NCBI GenBank assembly: GCA_005879245.1
Contig: VBLA01000192.1
Location: 1 to 11,236, forward strand
Origin: Deltaproteobacteria bacterium
GTDB lineage: Bacteria; Desulfobacterota; Binatia; DP-6
Direction of reading: 5' to 3'
Length of the DNA stretch: 11,236 nucleotides
Each line of letters opens with the position of its first letter. Position 1 is the stretch's first letter. Position numbers and translations under genes: made by a program. Shown here piece by piece: positions 1 through 7,042 of this stretch. Under the pieces are notes generated by a model. It saw only the letters and a list, made by a program, of their open reading frames with translations. It did not search any database and was not told where the DNA came from.

Positions 1-2354
1 ACAACCAGCTGTCGGCGACCCTGCTCCCGAACCTGCAGGCATACCGCGACAAGCTCCCGGCGGGCGCCGTCCGCACGCAGGTCGACGAGCTGATGGCCGA
101 GATCGTCAAGGTCACTTCGCTCGACGAGAGCGTGCTCCGTGCGCAGCTCGCGGCGCTCGACGACCAGGCCCTGGCCGCCGAGCTGTCGGCCAACGTCCCG
201 GGGGCCTCGACGGACCCCGTCGACGGGCTGGCCGGTCTCGCGGAGATCATGGTAGGGGCGCGCCGCGCCCTCGCCGCGCGAAACCTGTCGCACGCCGATG
301 CCCGTCGCCTGGTCGATATCGCCATCACCTCCGCGGCCCTGATCCAAGGACGTGGCAGCGCGTGGCTGGAGGTGAAGGGGCAGACGGCCAGGCAGCATCT
401 GCGGGTCCTGGCGGCGCTCATCGAGGCGGCGTACGGCTCGGGCTTACTCGCCGAGCGCGAGCGCGCCGAGACAGCCCGCACGCTCGACCCCCTCACCAGT
501 GCCAGCTCGCTGACGCAGGCCGACCTCGCAGCCGGAATGCTTCGGATCGAGCGGGTGGTCGAGTGGGCGCAGCAGAACGCCACCGTCGCATTCGCCGAGG
601 TCTGGGCGCCGTGGACGTTCCTCCTGCCACAGGTGAACGGCATCGCCGACGACGTGCTGCGCGGCTCGCCGCTGCTCGTCTTCGCCGACGTGACCCGCCG
701 CCTGGACGATCTGGCGGCGGGTCGGACGCCGATGCATCACGATCTCTTCGGCACGGCCGTCGACACGGGAGTGCGCGCGCTCAACCCGGGTCTCGCCGTC
801 GGCAAGCTTCGCGTGGCGCCACCGGAGAGTGGCTATTCACGTGACGAGATCGTGGTCCTGCCGGAAACGCCCGCCGACCTCGAGCCGGCGGCCGGCATCC
901 TGACGCAGGGCGAGGGCAACGTGCTGGCGCACGTGCAGCTCCTGGCGCGAGCGCTCGGCATCCCGAACGTCGTCCTCGGGTCGGCCGCGTACAGGCAGAT
1001 CGCCCCGCACGACGGCAAACAGGTGTTCTTCCTCGCCTCGCCGCGGGGTCGCGTCGTCCTGAAAGAGATGGCCGCCCTCACGCCGCAGGAGCGCGCCGTC
1101 TACGAGGAGTACACGCGCAACGAGGTGCGGACGGCGAACGGGATCCTCCAAGCGGCGTCGAAGCTGCACATCGATCGTGACAAGCTCGACGTCACGACCA
1201 AAACGCCGCGGGATCTGGTGCAGGTGCGGCGGAGCGACTCGGGGAAGATCTGCGGGCCCAAGGCCGCCTTCCTCGGTGAGCTGAAGCACCTCTTCCCCGA
1301 CCACGTCGCCCGCGGCGTCGTGGTCCCCTTCGGGGCCTACTACGACCACTATCAGCAGGCGAAGGTCGCCGTGCCCGAGAACGTGCGCAGCCCCGGCATC
1401 GCGACCGCCGGCGAGCCGCTGCCGGACTTCGTCGAGCGCACCTACAAGACCTTCTTTGGCGAGCTCATCCCCGCGGGCAAGAGCGAGCGCGAGCTGTCGG
1501 CGTGGATCGCTCCCCGGCTGGACGTGATTCAGTATTCGATCGAGAAGGCGCCGCTCTCGACCGAGTTGCGCGAGGGCATCCGCAGCGAGCTCGACCGCGT
1601 CGGGCTCCTCACCGGACCCGACAAGCGCGACACCGTCGGCTGCTTCGTGCGCAGCGACACGAACGTCGAGGACCTCGAGAATTTCAACGGCGCGGGGTTG
1701 AACCTCACCATCTTCAACGTGAAGTCGCTCGACGACATCTACAACGGCCTGAAGGAAGTCTGGGCCTCGCCGTTCGGCTACCGCTCGTTCTCGTGGCGCC
1801 AGACGATCATCGACCAGCCGCTCTGGGTGCTGCCGTCGGTCGTGATCCTCGAGTCCGTGCCGTCGCAGAAGTCCGGCGTGCTCGTGACCGGTGATACCGA
1901 GACGGGCGACCGGACGAAGATGCTGGTCGCGACGTCGGAGGGGGTCGGCGGGGCCGTCGATGGGACGCCCGCCGAGACGTTGCTCTGGTCGCCCAACGCG
2001 GTGGAGCTCGTGACGCAGTTCAAGTCGCCGTGGCGCCGGATGCTGCAGCCAGGCGGCTCGAGCGCGATCGTGGCATCGACGGGCCGCGACCATGTGCTCG
2101 AGCCGAAGGAGCTCACCGACCTGATCGGCGCGGGGCGTGTCCTCAACGACACGCTCGAGCCGGCGCGCGATCCCGCCGGGGCGCCACGCCCGTGGGACGT
2201 GGAGTTCGGGTTCGTCGACGGCAAGCTGTGGCTCTTCCAGTGTCGGCCCTTCGTCGGCAACGATGCGCTCAAGAACGTGACTGCCCTCTCCGCGCTCGAG
2301 GGTCCGGTTGGAAAGGGAACCGAGACGGTGTCGCTCGAGGAGAAGCTCAAGTGA
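1..2354 (+). CDS. Dikinase-like PEP/pyruvate-binding protein, GWD-type domain order (5' partial)
   Basis: The reading frame is open from base 3 with no stop before the first ATG at 93, so the gene probably begins outside the window and ATG93 is internal. Numbered from ATG93 (753 residues), the first ~230 residues are mainly helical and not recognised. A phosphohistidine-type swivelling domain follows, with motif GEGNVLAHVQLLARALGIPN; H280 is the likely phospho-acceptor. A PPDK_N/ATP-grasp domain comes last: GPKAAFLGEL (K390), PFGAYYDHY, CFVRSDTNVEDL (R520) and the closing LWLFQCRPF (716-719). In PEP synthase and PPDK the ATP-grasp domain precedes the His domain. The reverse order here, and the PFG-Y motif, match alpha-glucan water dikinase. 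Family knowledge suggests ATP-dependent phosphotransfer through a phosphohistidine, but the substrate is unknown and no carbohydrate-binding module is visible. No signal peptide can be judged because the N-terminus is missing. The stop overlaps the next start by four bases. Domain calls are firm; the dikinase function is inference. Confidence 0.88.
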   Translation, partial: NQLSATLLPNLQAYRDKLPAGAVRTQVDELMAEIVKVTSLDESVLRAQLAALDDQALAAELSANVPGASTDPVDGLAGLAEIMVGARRALAARNLSHADARRLVDIAITSAALIQGRGSAWLEVKGQTARQHLRVLAALIEAAYGSGLLAERERAETARTLDPLTSASSLTQADLAAGMLRIERVVEWAQQNATVAFAEVWAPWTFLLPQVNGIADDVLRGSPLLVFADVTRRLDDLAAGRTPMHHDLFGTAVDTGVRALNPGLAVGKLRVAPPESGYSRDEIVVLPETPADLEPAAGILTQGEGNVLAHVQLLARALGIPNVVLGSAAYRQIAPHDGKQVFFLASPRGRVVLKEMAALTPQERAVYEEYTRNEVRTANGILQAASKLHIDRDKLDVTTKTPRDLVQVRRSDSGKICGPKAAFLGELKHLFPDHVARGVVVPFGAYYDHYQQAKVAVPENVRSPGIATAGEPLPDFVERTYKTFFGELIPAGKSERELSAWIAPRLDVIQYSIEKAPLSTELREGIRSELDRVGLLTGPDKRDTVGCFVRSDTNVEDLENFNGAGLNLTIFNVKSLDDIYNGLKEVWASPFGYRSFSWRQTIIDQPLWVLPSVVILESVPSQKSGVLVTGDTETGDRTKMLVATSEGVGGAVDGTPAETLLWSPNAVELVTQFKSPWRRMLQPGGSSAIVASTGRDHVLEPKELTDLIGAGRVLNDTLEPARDPAGAPRPWDVEFGFVDGKLWLFQCRPFVGNDALKNVTALSALEGPVGKGTETVSLEEKLK
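2337..2342 (+). promoter_or_regulatory. Shine-Dalgarno GAGGAG for the GTG start at 2351
   Basis: GAGGAG lies inside the last codons of the dikinase gene, 8 bases before GTG2351. It selects this GTG, which gives a clean signal peptide, over in-frame starts further upstream (for example ATG2030) that would read through the shadow of the dikinase gene. Confidence 0.7.
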
Positions 2355-3961
2355 GGGGGGCATGGATCCTCGTCGCGCTCGTGCTGGTCGCCACCCCGGC
2401 GCGCGGAGCGCTCGAGGCGACCGAGACCGACTGGGACGCGAGCGAACCGGCACCCGGCGTCTACTTCCACTGGTACGAGCCGTCCTTCTACACCGGCTTC
2501 GCGCCACGCACGCAGGACCCCGAACGCGTTCACATCGAGCTCGCGCGCGGCAACCAGGTCCGCGTGACGGTCGTGCTCGGCGATCGGGAGCTCGACGCCT
2601 ACGCGAGCGATCTCATCGAGCGCCGGAAGGTGTACCAGGAGCTGATCGATCGCGGCGTCATCACGCTCACGACGAACAAGCAGTACGAGCGCTTCACCGC
2701 ACGGCTCGACGAGGTCGGCGCCGCCGGCGTCGCCGCGAGCCACGATCGCGCGAAGAACGTGGAGCTGCTGTCGACGCTCAATCCCGAGCGCGTCTACCGC
2801 ATCCGCATCCCGCTCGACCAGGTCGCCCAGCGATGGCAGCCGATCCTCGCCGGGCTCGACGCCGGCGCGCCGCTCGCCCGAAAGCTCGACGCCGCCAACG
2901 CGGTCCTCCCCGGACGCGCGCACCTGACGGCGCTCTCCGGCGACCTCGATGCGATGCTCGCCGGCGCCGCCGGAGCAGCCAGGCAGGGCGGATCCGACGG
3001 CGCAGCGCTTCGGGAGCAGGCGGGCGCGTTCGTCGAGAAGGCGACCGGCGGTTTCTACGCGGTCCGCGACGGCGCCGTGCAGGCGATCGAGTTCACCGCG
3101 ATCTATCCCGCCGGCACGGTCGACGCGACCACGACCTATCACGGCGAGAAGCTCCCGGACTTCGGCGTGACCGGCGTCTGGAACCTGACGCCGCGTACGC
3201 ACGGCCGCGGGCTCCTCGGCATGGTCGACTACCTCTCACCCAACCCGGGGTACGGCTTCATCACCATGCTGCCGTATCAGTACGCTGGTGGCATCACCTA
3301 CAACGCCTTCCACAACGCGGGTGTGCGCTGCCAGCTGAACTCGACCAAGTTCCTGCCGGCCGCCTGGCGCAACGTCGTCAGCGAACGCGACGGCAAGAAG
3401 CTCTACCAGAACCTCTGGATCGCGAGCCGCGCGCCGGTGTCACACGGCTGCACCCGCCTCCCCTCCGGCCATATGACCGAGCTGCGGCAGATCGTGCCGA
3501 CGGACTCGCCGGTCCTGGAGCGGGTGCGGACCTTCCGCGATCTGCCGAGCTGCTACGACGTCTTCGACCTGCGGGGTGACGGAACGCCAGCCGTGATTGG
3601 CATCCAGTACTACATCGCGTATAAGTGCGACACCGAGCACACGCCGCTGCGTACCTACGTGGCGAACCGTCGCGATCCCTACTATCGGTGGCTCTACGGC
3701 GGCAATGTGGTGCTGGGTCCGGTGGGGAAGGTGACCATACGAGAGGTGCCCGTCTGTCGCTTCGTCGGGCGCAAGGCCGAGGAAGCGCAGGTGCTCTCGA
3801 GCGTGCCGCTCTACGAGGCGCGGTTCGAACCCGAGGCAATCCAGTTCTACACTGTGAAGCGGGTGCCGTTCGACAGCGACAAGGGGATGGAGCTCAATCG
3901 CGAGCTGCGCAAGGTGGGCGCTGGCCACACGCTCGATCGCGCGAAGCTGCTGCTCGACTGA
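2351..3961 (+). CDS. Secreted YkuD-like L,D-transpeptidase paralogue A
   Basis: Starting at GTG2351 the product has 536 residues. The N-terminus MRGAWILVALVLVATPARGA is a Sec signal peptide, probably cut after ARG-A near residue 20, so the protein acts in the periplasm or outside. The mature part opens with the shared block EPSFYTGFAPRT and a long helical region. A core follows with FTAIYPAGT, then H321 in NAFHNAG and SHGCTRL with C367. SHGC plus an upstream His is the signature of YkuD L,D-transpeptidases, which make 3-3 peptidoglycan cross-links or attach proteins to the wall. The His-Cys distance is 46 residues, against roughly 15-20 in classical members, so the family match is remote. After the core comes VFDLRGDGTPAVIG, shared with the next gene. 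Extra cysteines C327, C401, C426 and C469 are absent from the paralogue and could form disulfides. The start overlaps the upstream stop (GTGA), which implies translational coupling. The enzyme class is probable; the substrate is unknown. Confidence 0.85.
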   Translation: MRGAWILVALVLVATPARGALEATETDWDASEPAPGVYFHWYEPSFYTGFAPRTQDPERVHIELARGNQVRVTVVLGDRELDAYASDLIERRKVYQELIDRGVITLTTNKQYERFTARLDEVGAAGVAASHDRAKNVELLSTLNPERVYRIRIPLDQVAQRWQPILAGLDAGAPLARKLDAANAVLPGRAHLTALSGDLDAMLAGAAGAARQGGSDGAALREQAGAFVEKATGGFYAVRDGAVQAIEFTAIYPAGTVDATTTYHGEKLPDFGVTGVWNLTPRTHGRGLLGMVDYLSPNPGYGFITMLPYQYAGGITYNAFHNAGVRCQLNSTKFLPAAWRNVVSERDGKKLYQNLWIASRAPVSHGCTRLPSGHMTELRQIVPTDSPVLERVRTFRDLPSCYDVFDLRGDGTPAVIGIQYYIAYKCDTEHTPLRTYVANRRDPYYRWLYGGNVVLGPVGKVTIREVPVCRFVGRKAEEAQVLSSVPLYEARFEPEAIQFYTVKRVPFDSDKGMELNRELRKVGAGHTLDRAKLLLD

Positions 3962-3967
3962 AGAAGC

Positions 3968-3972
3968 GGAGG
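3968..3972 (+). promoter_or_regulatory. Shine-Dalgarno GGAGG for the ATG start at 3979
   Basis: GGAGG sits 6 bases before ATG3979, in the 17-base gap between the two paralogues. It fixes the start that yields a signal peptide; the same frame is open further upstream only as a shadow of the preceding gene. Confidence 0.75.
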
Positions 3973-3978
3973 TGCCGC

Positions 3979-5583
3979 ATGCGGAAGATGTGGTGGATCG
4001 CGATCCTGTTGCTGTCGGGAATGGTTCCGTCGCTCCGGGCGGACGAGGGGCCGATCGATCCGGCCTCGTACGGTGTGTATTACGATCGGCCCGAGCCGTC
4101 CTTCTACACGGGCTTCGCGCCGCGGACGCCCGATCCGCGGCACCTCCATCTGCATATCGGTCGCGGCAACCAGCTCCGGGTCACCGCCCTGCTGGCGGAC
4201 GATGTCCTCACCGAGTACGCGCGCGATCTCTGGCAGCGCTGGCGCACCTACCGCGCGCTCGTCGACTCCGGACGTCTGGTGCTCACGCAGAACAACGCCT
4301 TCGACGAGTTCGAGCAACGGCTGCGCGAGATCGACCTCGAGCGCCTCGTCCGCGAAGAGAAGACGCTGGCGCCGGCGACGCTCCGCGAGCGGAATCTGCG
4401 CCTCCTCGAACGCCTGAACCCTGGACGCGTGTTCCGCATCCACATGCCGCTCGACGCCGTGGTGCAGCACTGGAGCGCGCACGTACGCCCGGAGGACCAC
4501 CGCCCGCTCGACGGCGCCCGGCGGCTGGAGCTCGTGAACCTGCTCCTCCCGACGCGCCTCTGGGTGACGGAGCTCGAGCCGGGGGTGGCCCGCGACGTGG
4601 ACGCGCTCGTCGCACGGGTGCCGGCGACACCGGGCGCGAAGCCGACGCCCGACCTTCGAGCCGCGTACCTGGCGCTCCTCGCGCGCGCCTCGCACGGGCT
4701 CTACCCGGTCCACGACGGCGAGATCGCGTTCGACGAGTTCACCGCCATCTATCCGGTCGGGACCTTCAACGAGTACACCGCTTGGAACGGCAAGCGCATC
4801 CCCTACTACCCCACGCCAGGACGCCGCACGCTCACGACCCACCAGCGGTCGCGCACCGTCGATCACATTCCGACCGACGAGTCATACAGCTACTCGCCGT
4901 GGCTGCCGTACATGCACGTCGGCACCAACATGCATAATTCCTTCCACACGCTCTGGTGGCAGATGGAGCCGGCCCACACGGGGTTCCTGCCAGCCGTGTG
5001 GCGGGACGGGAATCGTGACGACCGCGACGGCAGGCCCTACCGGTATCTCTGGCTGCTCTCGCGCGGACCGATGTCGCACGGATGCACGCACGTGAACGCC
5101 GGGCACATCGCCGAGCTGCGCCAGCTCCTGCCGGCGGAGACGGAACGCCTCTACGACGTGGACGTTTTCTACAACCAGTCGCAGCTCTACGACGTGTTCG
5201 ACATCGACGGCGACCTCACGCCGGAGGTCATGGGAGTGCGGTACTTCATCGCCTACTCGCTGCGCGACAAGACGCCGGACCAGCTGCGAGCGCCGTTGGA
5301 GCGTCGCGCCTACTACGCGTGGCTCTACGCCGGCGACCTCGACTACGACGCCGCCGACCACGGGGTCTTCCACGACGTGCGGGACGGACGCTTCGTCGGC
5401 CGGAACGCCGTGGTCGGACGCCCTTACGAGCGTATCGCGCTCCGCGAGGCAGCCTACGAGCCCGAGCGCGTGCAGTTCTATCGTCTCATCGACATCCCGT
5501 TCGCGCGCGAGCTGCGCAAGGTGAGCGTGGAGCATCCGTTCCCGGGGCTGGCCCTCGCCGCAGGCGGGGCCGTGCCTCAGTAG
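3979..5583 (+). CDS. Secreted YkuD-like L,D-transpeptidase paralogue B
   Basis: This 534-residue protein begins with signal peptide MRKMWWIAILLLSGMVPSLR-A, with cleavage likely before DEGP. It is a tandem duplicate of the preceding gene. Shared blocks in the same order are PEPSFYTGFAPRTPDP, RGNQ-RVT, FTAIYPVGT, GFLPAVWR, SHGCT, GHIAELRQ and VFDIDGDLTPEVMG-RYFIAY. The likely catalytic pair is H323 (NSFHTLW) and C369 (SHGCTHV). Their spacing of 46 residues is identical to that of the paralogue and wider than in classical YkuD enzymes. C369 is the only cysteine in the whole protein, which supports it as the catalytic thiol. The position after SHGCT is His where the paralogue and most YkuD proteins have Arg, so substrate handling may differ. 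By family it would act on peptidoglycan or a wall-linked peptide in the periplasm; the true substrate cannot be read from sequence. Its TAG stop directly abuts the next gene's GTG. Confidence 0.86.
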   Translation: MRKMWWIAILLLSGMVPSLRADEGPIDPASYGVYYDRPEPSFYTGFAPRTPDPRHLHLHIGRGNQLRVTALLADDVLTEYARDLWQRWRTYRALVDSGRLVLTQNNAFDEFEQRLREIDLERLVREEKTLAPATLRERNLRLLERLNPGRVFRIHMPLDAVVQHWSAHVRPEDHRPLDGARRLELVNLLLPTRLWVTELEPGVARDVDALVARVPATPGAKPTPDLRAAYLALLARASHGLYPVHDGEIAFDEFTAIYPVGTFNEYTAWNGKRIPYYPTPGRRTLTTHQRSRTVDHIPTDESYSYSPWLPYMHVGTNMHNSFHTLWWQMEPAHTGFLPAVWRDGNRDDRDGRPYRYLWLLSRGPMSHGCTHVNAGHIAELRQLLPAETERLYDVDVFYNQSQLYDVFDIDGDLTPEVMGVRYFIAYSLRDKTPDQLRAPLERRAYYAWLYAGDLDYDAADHGVFHDVRDGRFVGRNAVVGRPYERIALREAAYEPERVQFYRLIDIPFARELRKVSVEHPFPGLALAAGGAVPQ

Positions 5584-7002
5584 GTGGACGCCGACATCAC
5601 GCCCGCGCGCGAGCCGCTCTCCGTCTTGGAGCGCGGCCTCCGTCTGTTCACCGACGTCCGTTCGGGCGAGGGTCTCACCGGCATCGTCATGTTCGCCGAC
5701 GTCTTCCTCATCCTGTGCGCATACTACTTCGTGAAGGCGCTGCGCGACGGATGGATCGCCGTCTCGGAGGTGGCCGGACTCTCCCAGGTCGAGCTCAAGG
5801 CCTACACGAGCTTCGCGCAGAGCCTGCTCCTGTGCGGCATCGTGGCTATCTACGCGCGCCTGTCCGCGCGCTGGCCGCGCCGCACGCTCATCACGCGCGT
5901 GACGCTCGTCTGTATCTCGAACCTGGTGCTCTTCTGGCTCCTCCAGCCGGGCTTCCTGTTCACGAACCTCCCGGGCGCGGGCGTTGCCTTCTACGTCTGG
6001 GTCGGCATGTTCGGAGTCTTCGTCGTGGCACAGTTCTGGACGTTCGCCGCCGATCTGTACGCGGGCGAGCGGGGCAGGCGCCTTCTGCCTCTCATCGCCG
6101 TCGGGGCGACGGGCGGCGCCGCGTTCGGCTCGTTCCTGACCCAGCACCTCTTACGCTCGGGTCTGGTCGAGAGCGGGATGCTCCTCCTGATCGCCATCGT
6201 CCCGCTGGCGGGATCGATCCTGCTGACGCGGCTCGCGGACGCGCGCGGGCCGGTAGGCGGGATGCGCGTCGAGCGGACGGCGCGGAGGACGCCCGCGGTG
6301 AGCGGCGCCCCGGCGGGCGCGGGAGCGCTCGACCTGATCTTCCGGCACCGCTACCTCGCCGCAGTGGCGACGGTCGCGTTGCTCACGAACTGGGTCAACA
6401 CGAACGGCGAGAACCTCCTCTTCCGCGTCCTCCAGGAGACGCTCCGGGAGGACGTCGCGGCGCGGGGGCTCACCGGTACGGTCGCGGTGCGCGCGTTCGT
6501 CCGCGAGGGAACGACGGCGTTCTACGGCAACTACTTCTTCTGGGTGAACCTGTGCGCGCTCCTCGCCCAGGCCCTGCTCGCGTCGCGTCTCCTGCGCTGG
6601 GGCGGCATCGGCGCCGTGCTGCTCCTCCTTCCGATCATCTCGCTCATCTCGTATTCGAGCATGGCAGTGCTCCCCGTGCTCGGAGTCGTGCGCGTCACGA
6701 AGATCGCGGAGAACGCGACGAACTATTCGATCGACAACACGGCCCGTCAGGTGATCTGGCTGCCGACCACGACCGAGATGAAATACTGGACCAAGCCCGC
6801 GATCGACTCGCTCTTCCTGCGCCTGGGCGACGGGATGGCCGCACTCACTGTCCTGGTCGGCCTGCAGCTCCTGCACCTCCCGACGTGGCATTTCGCGCTC
6901 GTGAACGTGGCGCTGGTGGGCTGCTGGCTAGGCGCCGCGGTCGTGATCGTGCTCGAGTACAGGCGGCTGATCCCGGCAGGCACGCCGTCACCCATCGCCT
7001 GA
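5584..7002 (+). CDS. Npt/NTT-family (ATP:ADP antiporter-like) MFS membrane protein
   Basis: This 472-residue integral membrane protein has about 12 hydrophobic segments. Family hallmarks are VKALRDGW near residue 50 (the K-LRD block after TM1), FWTFAADLYAGERGRRLLPL from 151 followed by Gly-rich TM5, and KIAENATNYSIDNTARQV from 373 followed by LPTTTEMKYWTKPAID and FLRLGDG. These blocks are typical of Npt1/Npt2-like nucleotide transporters (TC 2.A.12). In Rickettsia and Chlamydia such proteins exchange ATP/ADP or import nucleotides. Homologues in free-living bacteria have no settled substrate, so nucleotide exchange should not be assumed. GTG5584 directly follows the upstream TAG with only a weak, distant G-rich stretch before it, so translation is probably coupled to the upstream gene. 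The next in-frame ATG, at 5689, would cut into TM1. The following gene encodes a second Npt-like domain, so the two may pair. Confidence 0.85.
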   Translation: MDADITPAREPLSVLERGLRLFTDVRSGEGLTGIVMFADVFLILCAYYFVKALRDGWIAVSEVAGLSQVELKAYTSFAQSLLLCGIVAIYARLSARWPRRTLITRVTLVCISNLVLFWLLQPGFLFTNLPGAGVAFYVWVGMFGVFVVAQFWTFAADLYAGERGRRLLPLIAVGATGGAAFGSFLTQHLLRSGLVESGMLLLIAIVPLAGSILLTRLADARGPVGGMRVERTARRTPAVSGAPAGAGALDLIFRHRYLAAVATVALLTNWVNTNGENLLFRVLQETLREDVAARGLTGTVAVRAFVREGTTAFYGNYFFWVNLCALLAQALLASRLLRWGGIGAVLLLLPIISLISYSSMAVLPVLGVVRVTKIAENATNYSIDNTARQVIWLPTTTEMKYWTKPAIDSLFLRLGDGMAALTVLVGLQLLHLPTWHFALVNVALVGCWLGAAVVIVLEYRRLIPAGTPSPIA

Positions 7003-7031
7003 GACCCACGACTCGTCGGCGGAACTCTGCT

Positions 7032-7036
7032 AGAGG
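7032..7036 (+). promoter_or_regulatory. Shine-Dalgarno AGAGG for the GTG start at 7043
   Basis: AGAGG lies 6 bases before GTG7043 in the 40-base gap after the first transporter. It supports GTG7043 as the start of the second transporter; no in-frame ATG occurs before the first membrane helix. Confidence 0.6.
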
Positions 7037-7042
7037 CCCGCC

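Noticed and set aside
837..2507. Long antisense open frame (556 codons) opposite the dikinase gene
   Set aside because: Arg/Glu/Leu-rich shadow typical of GC-rich coding DNA; no motif, and the + strand frame has clear domains.
1778..3202. Antisense open frame of 474 codons
   Set aside because: Spans the border of two well-supported + strand genes and shows no recognisable domain or ribosome site.
4882..6147. Antisense open frame of 421 codons
   Set aside because: Composition-driven shadow across the transpeptidase B and transporter genes.
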